Source of the DNA: Polytrichum commune
Lineage: Eukaryota; Streptophyta; Polytrichopsida; Polytrichales; Polytrichaceae
DNA length: 64,000 nt
Direction: 5' to 3'
Assembly (NCBI GenBank): GCA_950295325.1
Contig: OX485803.1
Coordinates: 13,020,001-13,084,000, forward strand
A program made the translations under genes and the position numbers. The notes beneath the pieces are model-generated. The model had not been told where the DNA came from. It did no database searches and worked only from the letters and a program-made list of their open reading frames with translations. Shown piece by piece: positions 47,471 to 60,288 of this stretch; the first letter of the stretch is position 1; each line of letters begins with the position of its first letter.

Positions 47471-48042
47471 TAGTAGAGGCTCCTATTCCCGATCCGAACC
47501 CTCAATTTGTCGGCAATCTATAGGGTACCGTAATTTCAATCAGGCTCGGACTCAATTTTCGATCAGGCCGGAACCATGAGTGTGCCATGACACATGTCCT
47601 GGTTTTGAGCGCTGAAGTGAAGAGGAATAAGTGGTTCTGATAGACTCTAGGCATTGGCAATCTGTTTGCGTCGATTTTTGGCTTCAAAAATTCATAGTGA
47701 TTCCAAACTACCGATTTTTTTGTTGTTGTTGTTGCAATCCTCCTGGTTTCTATCTTCTCACATGGGAAAATCTGCACCGCTTTATACTCCTCCAGACCTC
47801 ACCCAAAATCTCTTAAGTGATCAGTGACATTGGTAATATGTTCGGGCCAACTTTTGGCTTCGGAAATTCACAATAATTTTAATTTAAAGAATAAAATTAC
47901 CGTGTGTGTTTGTTGTTGTTGTTGTTGCAATCCTCTTGGGTTTTGTCTTCTCACATGGAAAAAATTTGCACCACTTTATACTTCTCCAGACCTCACCCAG
48001 AATCTCTTAAGTGATCAATTATGGGCGCGTCTACTCTAGGTA
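47471..48042 (-). mobile_element. AGTAGAGGC-family MITE with internal tandem duplication
   Basis: Begins ATAGTAGAGGCTCCTATTCC and ends GGCGCGTCTACTCTA. A unit of about 190 bp (from CATTGGCAATCTG to CTCTTAAGTGATCA) is repeated twice, at about 47652-47822 and 47829-48020, each with a (GTT)n run and CTTCTCACATGG. This explains why the copy is longer than its relatives at 25462 and 28683. Confidence 0.7.
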
Positions 48043-48059
48043 TCATTACGAAGCAAGAA

Positions 48060-48325
48060 CTGAGTTACCGATGTATGGGGAAATTTTGTGAACATAATCG
48101 GTCACGATCATAGTGTTTCCAAGTCCAACCAATTACATGTTCTGATCTTTCGGTTTTTCTTCATTAATTTGAGACATATTCCATAGATTCCTCCCAAACG
48201 ATGGGTAATTTTTTTTTCCTGAAGTCTTGATGATCTTCTCTTCGACCGGTTATTTCTCAAACCCAACCAGTTCATCTGTAACTATTGTAGTGGTTGGTTC
48301 TCCCAACCCATTGATGAATTACCAC
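48060..48325 (-). repeat. dispersed ACCGGTTGAAG-family repeat, minus copy
   Basis: Carries CCAAGTCCAACCAATTACAT, TGATCTTTCGGTTTTTC and TCGACCGGTTATTTCTCAAA. It closely resembles the copy at 24780-25030. Confidence 0.6.
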
Positions 48326-48835
48326 GGGGAGGTCACTTCATTGTCAAGTTGACACCACGTGCGGACAAAGTTTGCTACCCCTATATTACATGCCATACAT
48401 AATTTTAAAATTTATGATATCTTTTCTACATATACATAATCATTGATAGTATCTTTTGTATATTTTTTTGAAAATTTTAGTCATCTTTATTTTTTTAGTA
48501 ATTGTTTTAGTTCAATTTTGTGTCATTCTAGTTAGAAATGATATGTTTTATGAAAAAAACAAATCATTAAATTTAGTTACCACTTTTAACTATGTCATAG
48601 GTATTGTGCATATCTACTCATGAAAAACATTTGATAAAATTTTGACCCATTTTGGTGGTGCAACTTACCAAAAGAAGATTTTTTTGGTCGCACGTGGTGT
48701 TCAACTTGACAATGGAGTGATCTACCCGTGTGAATTACGAATGTGAAAGGTTGAAGTGGCTCTTGTGTCTCAAAAGTGTGTGCAATCATGGAATTGAAAT
48801 GGTCATGGGGGAGCTCATCTAACTGCACTTTCAAT

Positions 48836-49217
48836 ACAAGGTAAGTAAGCTTTAAATGGACACTTTTTTTTTTTAGCTCTGCACACAATTAGTGCAAGAT
48901 CGTAAACTCAAGAATCCAAATCGTACCCATATGTGTTTTCCTCGTAAATTTTGGAGCTCAAATCATATATATGTTATTCACTCCAAAGTGAAGATTGTTT
49001 TTCTTCTTAAATGATCGTATACACCTCCCTAGTTGTGTAGATTGTTGAACCTAAAATAGTTAATCAATTCTGAGAACGATGTTTAATCTTTTTGAGACAG
49101 GTCTCTTTCTGGATTTTGTTTTTGAATAGATACAGTACATAGAATCACACACCAATCAAATATAGGCGTATGTTTGAGATGAATAACCAAATGAGGCTTG
49201 CTTACCTTGTATGGAAA
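48836..49217 (-). mobile_element. MITE of the CNX2-intron family, full length
   Basis: Ends ATACAAGGTAAGTAAGC and GCTTGCTTACCTTGTAT are inverted copies. The interior carries the family blocks GGAGCTCAAATCATAT, CAAAGTGAAGATT, TTGAACCTAAAATAGTTA and CAAATATAGGCGTATG. About 380 bp, noncoding. Confidence 0.7.
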
Positions 49218-49765
49218 CGCATGCAATGGTTGGTTATTTGAAGCTTCATCAATGACAACGTTTGACATTGATTTTACAAAAGCACACGTGCATTGCTTAT
49301 TCAACCTTTGTGGGCCTTGGATTCAACATGAGATTAAGTTCAAATTCTTCCAAAGGTGAGCACTATCAGCCAAGGCTAGACAACCACCTCTGAGTTGGGT
49401 CCCATGGCTATTACCAAGGTAAAGGGGGTCTTGTAAACACTAAGCCCCCACATATTTGTGTTATTTCATCTCAAGTAGGTCTCTCTCAAGATTCTTTTTT
49501 CTAATGTTAGAAAATAGAAAATGTCATGCTAAATGTAACCAACTGCCATCTCACCTTGGGGGATGCTACTAGGAGGCCTAACTCAAAGAGGCTACACCCA
49601 TTTTTTTCCCATAAATATTGGAACTTATGCAAATATTGTATTCATTATCAAAGTGAAGATTCTCTTCTTAATTAGCATATATGATCAATTGTATTGACTA
49701 TTGAGCCAAAACTACACTACACACTGGATTCTGTGTGACGCACACTATTTATCATCCACCCTTGT

Positions 49766-50105
49766 CTCGGGGGGGGTAGTCATTGGTTGGAGTAGCAATA
49801 CACGTGCGAACAAATGATAGGGTATTTCAAAAACATGAGGGCAAAAAATATAATTGGACTCAAGAGTAATATAGGGTATCAAAAATGGCATTGGACATCT
49901 TTAAAGTACTATAGGGTATGAAATAATAGGTAATTTGGAATTATAAGTAAGGCAAGCCATTTTTCTTTTAACCCAAAGTAGAAGTTTACATAATGATAGC
50001 ATGTGAATAAAAGAAGAGAATTGAAAGTAATACCCCCCTATAAAATAGTGGTTGTTCGCACCTATATCCTTAACTTTTTAACACACTGCCCCCCCCCCCC
50101 CCGAG
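49766..50105 (-). mobile_element. hAT-like MITE, copy C, 8-bp target duplication ACCCTTGT
   Basis: 340 bp, same orientation as copy B. ACCCTTGT flanks at 49758-49765 and 50106-50113. The ends are CTCGGGGGGGGTAGTCATTG and CACTGCCC...CCGAG with a C run of about 15 bases. Confidence 0.9.
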
Positions 50106-50836
50106 ACCCTTGTAAATGATTTGATCATCACTAGGTGGCATAGGACATTTGTAGGTTGCTACATGACAATTCATCAAGGCCAATCTCCTTAACATATCAC
50201 ATCAATTTTAATGCCACACTAAATCAAATCCAGTATAAATAACAAGTTTTGAGCATGTAGTCCAACCTCTTTTAGACATGTCTATTTTTGATAACCTTCT
50301 TAATTCCACACCTACCTATATGTTACTCAGCTTTAAAAGTACGAGGGTCTAGCTGCACCAAGTGGTAAGTCAATGGTAACACAATGTTAGAAAATAACAA
50401 AAACACATGACATCCACATGTAATATTGTTGGAGCTGCGATCAAATCTTATGTGTCACTTCATGTTCAAGCAGTTTTTTAGTGATCATCAGCTCATATTT
50501 TCAGCTCGAAATGAGGTGGTATTTTATATGTCCACAAAGGGACCATTTAAGTCAATGTAAAGTTTACCACCAAGTGTGGACATAAGATTGTTATAAAAAA
50601 AACATGGCATAGGTGCTACACTAAATGTGATATCTAGTGTCATATACGATTTGGAGTTACACAATGCTATATCTTTTTTACAATTTATGTAGTTTTTTAG
50701 GAAGTGAAGTTGTCAATTGTTTTATATTGTCCAAAGAACCAATTTGACATTTGTTGGCAGGATGTGAGATACACAATAAATATATGTAACATTGCGTAAT
50801 TCTTAAATAGTCAATGACAATAAATACAATACTTAT

Positions 50837-51331
50837 GCCCCCCCCCCCTTCCCACCTGACTTTAGCTAAGACCCAAAGTATTTCTTAAAAAACCGGGTAA
50901 AGCTCCCTTGGTTATAGGGGAGGCATCTGGCTATACCAATGCACCTACAAGAACTTGCTCCGGGGATTTTCAAGTAGCTTTCACACATGTTCATTGTTTT
51001 ATCTACAAGCAATTAATGTTGGGTAGGTTTTGTCCCATCCCCAAATGCCTTCCTACTCATTTATCTTATCATCAGTTTTTGTTAATGGGACTCCTCATGC
51101 TCTCATAGCTAAGACTAAAAAGCAACCAATCACAAGGGCGGGAGGCAACACTTTTAAAGCTCCTATATTCTTGCCTCATGCTTAGGTACCGATGGGAGGG
51201 TCAGTGCTTGAGGCTTAAAACCTCCACTTTTAAGCCATGCCACATCATTTGCCAACTAGGCTCGCCACTAGATAATGTTGATGGTGTGAAGGCCGGGTTG
51301 TTAGAACCAACTTTTAGTCTTAGCTAAAGTT
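50837..51331 (-). mobile_element. copy 2 of the 36401-36904 element, inverted, right end truncated
   Basis: The left end GCCCCCCCCCCCTTCCCACC then CTGACTTTAGCTAAG matches the reverse of the right end of copy 1. Shared interior blocks include CTCTCATAGCTAAGACTAAA and GCCACATCATTTGCCAACTA. The outer 20 bp of the other end are missing. Confidence 0.7.
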
Positions 51332-51389
51332 ATATAAATATAACACTATTATTGTTGTAACGATAGTGTTAATGTGCCATTTTTGATTG

Positions 51390-51750
51390 GTGTTAAGGTA
51401 AACAACCCTCATTTGGACACCTACATTTGAGTGGTGCAACCCCAAGAACAAATATTGAAAAGGCGTGTTTAAGAGACATTGAATTGCGTGCTCAAAATAT
51501 GATAACCATTCTAGGTTCAAAAATCTAGTCAACATAATGGGGAAGGGGGACCTATATGACCATCAAATGAGCACAAGAACCTTCACTTCGATGATGAATG
51601 AGAAATTTATATGAGCTTTGAGAATTATGAGAAAAGTGGCTATGGCCTAAATTTGGATTTGCTAACCATCTCATACTGATCCCGTGTTTCATGAGAGGTG
51701 GGCGAGTCAGAAAAGTAGCCATTAAAGACCCATCCACCTTAAGGTAAGCA
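51390..51750 (+). mobile_element. MITE of the CNX2-intron family
   Basis: Starts GTGTTAAGGTAAACAACC and ends CATCCACCTTAAGGTAAG. The interior TTGAGTGGTGCAACCC, TGATAACCATTCTAGGTTC and AATTTGGATTTGCTAACC is shared with 57714-58105. Confidence 0.65.
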
Positions 51751-53057
51751 TGCCTCACAATTTTCAGAGCCTCATATGAATATCTTATTCATTATTCAAC
51801 TGAAGAGTTGCGTGCTCAAATTGTGAGTAATCAAACCCCAACAACACCTAACCACATACCACACCTAAACACATAACCACACAGTATAGGCGTTCAATTA
51901 ACATAAGTAACCAAATTAGGAAAGTCTACTTTCATGCTTGGTAGAAGACTAGGAAAAGCTTGAAAGTGACGGAAGAGCTCTATCCTTGCACATAAGTTAA
52001 TATTCTGTACAATCCTGTTTTCGGTTGATTGGGCAGTCAAGAGGATTCTGACATATTTGTACACAAAAGGCTCAGCTCAACTCAGAAGCAAAGAAAGTTT
52101 CAAGGCTGTACCTACTACCCACACGGACCACCATAGTACCATACAAATTGTTTGTGCACGATATTACTTCAGCCTTACCGTCTGCAGTACCCCACCTAAG
52201 CTTACTGCAAGATTCTGTTGAGTAGGGACAATTAAAGTAGAAGATAGGTACGTAATAGAGAAGCATATTTTCTTTATGGATAATCCAACAAGGCTGTTTG
52301 GATTGGTGGCGAAGCATTACAATGCTCCAAAACTTCGATTGTGCAATTCGATTATAGAAGCTCGTAAAAGATCCGTCACTCTTGAGCTGTGCATCGTCAA
52401 TTCTAATTTCAGCTACCCAATCCCATTAATTAACTACTCAACACGTTCTCAAATGTTGCTATGATACATACATATATATGTTGCCATATATGATTGCAAT
52501 CTCTTATTGTATTAATCCAGCTATACCTTTGTGATTGTCCCTTTCTCAGATCGTAAACACACAGCAAAGCGCGAGGGTGCTAATATACAGCTGCAGAGTT
52601 ACCCGCTTCACCAACCTGAATTACAGCACAGATGAGGTTATTAGATGTCAAAGTGGAAATTACATTTAAAAAAAATTTGAAGATTAACAGCTGGCATGAA
52701 ATCTTTTAACGCAAAAGTATCAAGACCCAAGTAATGCATCTGACATAACCCCAAGGGTAGAGTATAATTTCTTACAGGATATCTAAGTCAGCTCCGCTCT
52801 TGAATTTGGAGTTACAAGGTGCTCTGTTGCCTGACTACCTGCTATCAACAAGCACTGATAATTATGAGGCCTCAATTGATATTTAATTGAAGGTCTCCAA
52901 CTTATCATTCTGAGTGGAAGCAATAATTAGAAAGAGCATACATGCAAAAATGTGGAAAAACACATTAATGTTAACATAAGTGTTGATGCTTAATTGAAGA
53001 AATAAATATCAAAATGAATCAAGGGGAATCTCACCATTGAGTTCTAAGGAATTTTTG
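51751..53057. other. 3' flank of CNX2 and intergenic DNA
   Basis: No gene recognised. The open frame at 52276-52464 has no known motif. The part just below 53058 is the likely CNX2 3' untranslated region. Confidence 0.5.
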
Positions 53058-56000
53058 TCACCCTCCAATATGCACCATAGGCCTATTTTGGGTGCGTGCT
53101 ATTTCAAACATGCCCGCATGTGATGCCTTCTTTCGCTTGACCTAAGGAGGCACCAACCAGATAAAAGTTAGTTTTGCATGTCATACATACGGAAGAAAAC
53201 TGAAAAGAGAGAATGCCGTATGTGATAAGCAGGTTTGGCACTTTGGTGCCATATTGCTAATTATTTGAGGTGACACATGGCATTTTGTGAAGGTTTTGAC
53301 TATTAGAAAGTGACACTTGGAACTTTGCTCAAATTCTGAATTAATGTTTATTGAATCTGCTTGTCACCTACAGGTGGTCAGACTGCAGGAGGGACCCAAT
53401 TTTTTCATGGCCGTAGCCCTTGAAATTGGACCGAGGAATTGTGACTTGGTGCAGTCCCTTTCATCAAAATACACGAGCTAAAGTTACAAGAACAACATAG
53501 AACAGTCTAGACAGTGTAATAAAACAAACGCCTGTAAACTTCAAACTTCAGAAAGATTTTTTACCGCATCACTTATCATCTGTTGGAGATCTGTTTCATT
53601 AATTCCACTGCGAATAGCATCCCGTAAACTAACCTGTGGAGGAGCAAATCTGACTATGAGTAGCCAAATAATCCATTACCAAAGTACATCGATATAAAAG
53701 CCACATACCTGTAAAACATCGATATAATGGATAGACAATTTCAACTGGCATCCACATTGGTCTAGGAGTCTCACCTCTGAAGGACCAAAAAGGCAGACCT
53801 TCAAGTTACCATCAGCCATAAGACGTAATCGGTTGCAACCACCACAAAAATGTTGAGTCATTGATGTGATGAATGAAACAGTGCCTCGGTGTCCCTCAAC
53901 TCGAAAGTTTTTAGCTGTATCGGTCAAGTGATCTTTCAGTCTGTAAATACTAGGATATCTTTGCTTCTGCAAAAAGAAATTATATATTACATTGATAATT
54001 AAATATCTAATCACTCCATTTGTCAATAACATTAAATAAATCTTCTATTAAAGGCTAAGTAGTGAAGGCTAATCTCACCATTAAAGCACGCAACTTTCAG
54101 AAGCAATCTGTAAACTCAAACTTGAATGCACTTGATCTAGCTGGAAAAATATATTGTTCAAATTAGAAATTAGAATTTTAAAAATAGGAGATCAAAGGTA
54201 TAGGTAAGATTTGGGAGGTGACTTACGACAATATCCATCATTTCCATGTATGAAACTAGCTTCTTGGAGTTCCAGACATTGCCATCAAAGGGCATGAACT
54301 CTATGAACCGAACATTGATAGGCTTGTTCCGTGTCAACTCCACAAAATCTACAATTTCATCTTCATTAAGACCTCTCATGATAACTGTGTTCACCTGTTT
54401 GAACAAAACAGCCAACAGAACAGTACAAACTTTTCAGGGTCAGCTGTGCGGAAGTAGGTTCTTGAATCGAATCCACACACATCCAATCCCACGAAGGATT
54501 TGGCCAGAAGGGTCAAATCCAGAAGGGTACTTACAAGAAAGCCTTCAAGCATTTCGTTCTTTAACTTATTTAGGACAATAGACTACTGACCTGCAAAACA
54601 GGCTGTTCTAATTTCCAGACTGCTGTCTTCAAAGAGTAGCATCAGGACTGAATCTGGAGATATAAGAGCATCTCCAACCATCACTGCAAATTTATACTCT
54701 CAGCAATCAGCTTTCTAGCATATTTGGGTGCAAAGTTGCATACTCTTCCCACCTACAAAGCCTAAATGTTATCCAAATCATAATTGCTCACCAATTGTTG
54801 ATAGAGAGAGAGGCAACACTCTAAACCCCTACCCACCCTCACAAATCAAGTGACCGAGGACTTTAGAGGGTTGTCTCTCTCTCAATAATGAGCGGGCAAT
54901 GAAGAGATATGATACATATGGAATTTATGTATGAGATGAGCATGCAACATTGCCCCCATAAAGCTTTGAAAAGCAGATTTTTAAGAGAATCATTTCAGTG
55001 ACCATAGGAGTTGCTCTGAACTCTTAAACAGAATTTTCAAAAGGTCAACAAGTTAAGAGTTAACCTAGGCTGTTGTGCATCCAAAACATGAGGAAAACAA
55101 AACAAAAAACATCAGGGTTATCAGACAATCAGCCCTTAGAGCAATATTACAAGTAATTTGGCAGACCCCCATACACTCTATCAAGGGAAAAAAAGCAGAG
55201 GTTCAAAAAGAGTTTGGTTTGTCACCTTCACTGGTGAGAAACCCAATTCTATAGCCATATCAATGGATTGTAGGACTTTATTATGACCCTTCCGCCGGGT
55301 CAAAAGCTCAAACTTGGCCGGCACCAATGTATCCAAACTGATGTTCAACTGGTTTAAGCCAGCCGATTGCAATCTTGCCAGTTTCCTCGATAAAACAATT
55401 CCATTCGATGTCATGGCCAAGTATTTCAGACCTGGCAGACTACTCAACTGGCCACATAAATCCTCAATGTCTGACCGAATACTTGGTTCGCCTCCCGTAA
55501 GCCGAATCTTGTCAACTCCGCCCACAACAAAAAGGCTTGCAATCCGCATGATCTCTTTTTGAGATAAAAGCTCAGAGCTCGGTGTGAGCTCAACACCCTC
55601 GGCAGGCATGCAATATTGACAGCGTAAATTGCAACGCTCAGTAAGTGAGATTCTCAAATAATTGTGTTTCCTTCCATGTGAGTCGACCAACATGTTTGCC
55701 ACTTGCACTTCCTCTTCTTCTACTTGAAAATTGGGTATTGTTGTTGCATTATTGGAGACTGCAATAAAAGTCTCTTTGTAAGCACAAGGTAACTGATCCA
55801 CTAAGGTAGATGGGTCTAAAATGGTTACTATTTCTGACTAGCCCACTTCTCCTAGGATACAAAACAAGCGATTACAACAAGATGGTTAACAAATGCAAAT
55901 CGAGGCCATAACCACTTTCTTCATGATTTTGGGAGCTCATAGGTATATCTTATTTATTATCAAAATGGATATTCTCATGCTCATTAAATATTCATATAGG

Positions 56001-58782
56001 TCTTCCCAAATATGTTGAATATTGAGCCTAGAATGGTTATCATAATTGAGCACGCAGTCCAATCTCTTTTGAACACATGTCTTTTTGGTATCCGTTGGAG
56101 CCACACCTAACCACATACCACTCAAATATAGGTGTCTGTAAGACAAGTAACTAAATTAGGCACATCTACCTTATTCTAAGACCAGACACGAATGATACTC
56201 CTAAAACAAGATACATGTGGTAGATGAGCCTTATTTGGTTACTTTTTGTTGTTTACTACCTTTTACTACTCAGAGTCACAAAAGTTGAAATTTCTGTGTG
56301 TCCACAAATGTATCTGAGAAGCCAGGAATCCCAAAAAAATTTGAGCTAATATTGATTTGTTTTGAATTATCAAAGTCCAACGACAGTGAGCCATAAGAAG
56401 CCCACATAAGGTCCCCTAATTATGTTGGGTATTTAGTCTAGAATGGTTAACAAATTTTGAGCCTGGAGAGAAATATCTTTTAAGCACATGTCTTTTTAAT
56501 ATCCATTCTTGAATCTGCACCTAACCGCCCACTGCTCAAATATAGGTGTCTGACTAAGATAAGAAACCAGATTAGGCCCCCTCACCTTAGTCTATCAAGC
56601 TAACTTAAGGGGCACTTTACATTGGAGCTTGAGGGCCTGTGACCATTGAACTCTTAAATCTCATATTGGTGACAATGCTGAGACCATCCCACTTCGCTTT
56701 CCACTAGAGCTTGAGGACCTCTGGGACCAAGGAAGATTGAATAGATAAAATAAACCTACATGGGAATCCTACGTTGGATGCAATGGAGATTTGTTTCATG
56801 GTCTACCGGATTTTTGTGTCAAGCCACCCTCGAAGAGATGCATCTCACACAAAACTGGGAGAGCATAAGTCTTCAAAATCTCACAACCCTTGATGGTTTA
56901 TTATAACTTATTATGTAGAAGGGCCCACATGAGTAGGATGGTAATGAAATGCAATTCAGTTGAGAACCTGGTCGCGTAAGTCTTTACACCACACTCAAAG
57001 GCCAGTGACCACACATAATTCAATTTTGATTTGTCATGATACAGCCTTCGGATGACTTTCAAGGGCCATGGTCATGGCCCTTTGCTGTAGAGTATATCGG
57101 CCCTTACAAACAAGCCCTCCAGAAATTTGAAAAAATCAAAAATAAAGATAGAGGGACTGGAAATTAAGAGATCTTGCACCTCCATAAATGAGGCTCCGCG
57201 GCTGTGACCCCGGCTCCTCGTTGCCTTCCTTGTTTGCATCTTCTAAGACTGGCAACTCTTTCTCAAGTGCCAATGCATGGTAAGAAGCTCTGACTACTCT
57301 ACCAAAACTTGGAGTTACTTCTGACACTCCGGAACCCTATTATTAGCACAACGAAAATGAAGGTCAAAAATCCACAAAACATACCAAAATTTGTAAAATG
57401 AAACTTGTTCCAAACCTGTTGATAAAAATTATTTATTATGGGCCACACACAGGATTACTTAACAAGGAGGTAAACTGGAGTACGCAACACATGAAAGAAC
57501 ATCATTAAGGTAGACATGCCTTAGATGGATAATTTCCTCTTTGCACCCACTTCTCGTGGGATATGGAACACACAATTACAGCAAGATGGAAATCCAAATC
57601 ATACCCTGTAGTCATTTGCCTCATACTATTCAGAGGTCGTACAAATATCTTATTCATTGTCAAAGTGAACATTCTTGTGCTCATTAAGTGATGACCTTTG
57701 ATCACTTTTCAAGAGTTAAGGTAGGTGTGCCTAAATTGAACACAACAATAATCTGGACACATACATTTGAGTGATATGTGTTTAGGTGTAGATCTAAGGA
57801 CTGGCACCACAAAGACGTGTGCTTAAGGAAAGATTGGAATAAGTGCTCAAATTATGATAACTATTCTAGGCTCAATAGTCAACATATTTTGGGGGGGAAC
57901 CTACATGACCAGTTAATGAGCAAGAGAATCTTCACTTTGATCATGAATAAAATATTCATATGAGCTCCAAAACTTATGACGCAAATCACCACGGGTACGA
58001 TTTGGATTTGCTAATCATCTTGCACTAACTGTGTGTTTCATATCCTACAAGAAGTGGATGCAAAGAGAAAAATATCCACCTAAGGCACGTCCACCTTTAT
58101 TCTCCTAGACTCTCAAACTTTTAAGAGGTGTAAATTTACAGAGAGAGTAAGGTATCTTACAAATGAATGTACATTACGAAATGTGGAAGGATTTGAGTGC
58201 ACACATGTTCTTGCTGGTTGCAAGATATGCCTCTGCATCACAAGAAACAAAAACCCAAACAACAACAGCAACAATCAATAATTAAACCATTTGGTGACAT
58301 CAGGATTCATGCAAATCATTCTGCTCTACTCATACCAAATCAAGTATCATAACCTGATCATCAACAATAACACTTTGCAGAAAAGATTGGCAATCTCCAC
58401 CTCAGCCATCAGGTTCTCAAATTAGGGTTGCATAGCTTCATTGTTCCCACCTAGGAGCGTTTCAGTTCGTAACAACAGAATTCAAAATTTCTCATATCGG
58501 CAGATTGTCTACAGAAACGCCTAACATTATACTACATTGTAGCTTATTGATTTAGTGACTGCCATGCTTATGAGGTCTGGATGTCTTTATCAGACTGTAC
58601 ACTTTGCATACTTTGTTCAGTTTGCAGGACCTGAAAATTGGGTGAGTGAGAGTCAGATATATGAATCGGAGACCAATTTGGTGAGAGTGAGGAAAGTTTA
58701 CAAGGGATCCGGGGATGGCCGGCTTTGTGCTGGAGTTTGAAGCGATGGCAGAGAACAGGAAAATGCCACGTGCCCATCTCAT
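53058..58782 (-). CDS. CNX2: CNX2, GTP 3',8-cyclase (MoaA family), molybdenum cofactor synthesis
   Basis: A radical-SAM enzyme that, with CNX3, turns GTP into cyclic pyranopterin monophosphate in mitochondria. Secure exons, all in phase: 55758-55226, 54394-54227, 53966-53775, 53633-53565, 53141-53058. Motifs: [15 protein letters not shown] (CxxxCxxC cluster), [42 protein letters not shown] with a third Cys 13 residues on (second FeS cluster), and a C-terminal HIGG ending in the family's double glycine. Upstream, two phase-compatible exons are inferred: 57336-57180 (frame [15 protein letters not shown]..., acceptor after CTAATAATAG, one base left over) and 58782-58702 ([15 protein letters not shown], presequence-like, phase 0). 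The total would be 427 aa against about 390 in Arabidopsis. The family part is certain; the transit-peptide exons are weaker. Introns 1 and 2 hold several MITEs. Confidence 0.92.
55801..56178 (-). mobile_element. MITE in inferred CNX2 intron 2, next to the exon 3 acceptor
   Basis: Ends CTAAGGTAGATGGGTC and CATCTACCTTATTCTAAG. The interior blocks CCCACTTCTCCTAGGATACA, ATTATCAAAATGGATATTCT and CTCAAATATAGGTGTCTG mark the same family as 48836 and 57714. It ends 43 bp before the inferred acceptor at 55759. Confidence 0.7.
56376..56625 (-). mobile_element. partial CNX2-family MITE in inferred intron 2
   Basis: Carries TTAGTCTAGAATGGTTAACA, AAGCACATGTCTTTTTAATA, CTCAAATATAGGTGTCTGAC and CTCACCTTAG, matching the right-hand two thirds of the copy at 55801-56178. 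Confidence 0.6.
57506..58105. mobile_element. head-to-head pair of CNX2-family MITEs in inferred intron 1
   Basis: A minus-oriented part (57506-57705) faces a full plus-oriented copy (57714-58105). TTTGCACCCACTTCTCGTGG pairs with CAAGAAGTGGATGCAAAG, and ATCTTATTCATTGTCAAAGT with ACTTTGATCATGAATAAAAT. The arms are about 195 bp around a 200-bp centre, so an intron transcript could form a long hairpin. Confidence 0.7.
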
Positions 58783-59350
58783 ACTTCTGCTCCGGTGCAG
58801 TCTTTCACTCCGCCACGATCATGAGAGGTAAATCTATCAATCAATTCCACAAGTAGATGCACACAAGCCCTCGAATACTCAAAGCTCAACTCCCGATTCC
58901 ACAATCAGGAAGGGTGTACAATCGGAGGGTTTGGGACATAAGTCAACGACACAAGTCGAATCCAAGCAAAAGAACAAGAAAACGACAAAGAAGGATGAAG
59001 CCCCAAAAAGGAAGAGGTCAAAGTGGCTCCAGTCCTTGAAGATTAAACTCAAGCACGGAGTCAAACCCAACACACTTTTTGCTGTCGACAAGCTACAGAC
59101 TTTGTGAAATCCAACCAACTTTGGGGCAAAACTCTCTTTCTAAATATGACTACTTCCCGAATTCAGCCCAGGATGAACCCAACCAAATTAATGCACAACA
59201 ACATGCGAACTAAAGTGAACCCCAAAATCCCAAAAACACTCCGCTTTTGGTTGAATCTCTGTAGCTCCAAAATTCGGCCACAAAACCCAGAATACAGAGA
59301 ACCCCACACTTTTCTGCACCCTGTTCCAATACACCAAACACGATCAATCA

Positions 59351-59383
<33 letters not shown>

Positions 59384-60288
59384 GACAAAATAGTTCCGGG
59401 ATAAAATGGAAGGGTGGGTGAATTCAACAGCAGGAATCAATCAGCTGGATTGATTGCACCTAAACTGGGGGAAAGGAGCCACCAAACCGAGTGAAAGAGG
59501 TGGTTGTGATGAAAATGGATTCTCCAGTGGAGTACGGAAAGAAGAAAGAAATGGAATGAGGACATTCAAGTGGTATGTTAGTACGTAGAATGGGATTTTT
59601 CGCGAGGAGGAGAGGATTTGAGGAAACGGGGGGAGCGCACACGAAGAAGGCGGCCGGGAAGCAGTATTGTGGATGACGTTCATTCGTCCCCGACGAGGAT
59701 GACATCCACCTACCCTACTCTCACATCATCTCCCAATGGCCGGGGATTCGTGCCACTCAAGTAAAGTCATTTGGTAACAACACCTGGATGAGTCCATCAA
59801 AAAATTGCATAACATTATTCAGCCATGTGGGTCAGTTCCGTAACCCTAGAATGTGTCAATTATATTATGTGGATCCCTTGTACAAAGTAAAAATATTCAT
59901 TTCTTATTCATACATTCAATCTGAACTTGAAAATTTGGTTGGAGTTGTGCTCCCAGCATTATGCACGGGAATCATTGTTCATCCCAATACTATTCCCTAA
60001 AATTACTATACATAGCAGCATTATCGTTGAAAACACTCACACTATTCATAATATTCTAGTTATTTGTACTAACATTGTTCATCATTCATATTGGCATCGG
60101 TTTCTTCGTGCTTTCTTAGTTTCTTCCTATGGAAAGGGAAAATAGTGGAGGCCCATGTTATATGCTAAATGTAGAATGAAACACAACCATGCAGTTGAAT
60201 AATGTTATGTTTAGGTATGCGCCTTCGAGTTGGCACGTAAGACACATTCGTCCCCTCTTATCTAATTTGAGGCATTAGTTATTTTATA
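58783..60288. other. CNX2 upstream region and intergenic DNA
   Basis: Probable promoter side of CNX2. It contains a (TC)n tract at 59356-59382 and a purine-rich stretch around 59480-59640. Overlapping short frames on both strands have no known motifs. Confidence 0.5.
59356..59382. repeat. (TC)n microsatellite
   Basis: About 13 TC units, GA on the CNX2 strand, about 575 bp upstream of the inferred CNX2 start. Confidence 0.9.
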
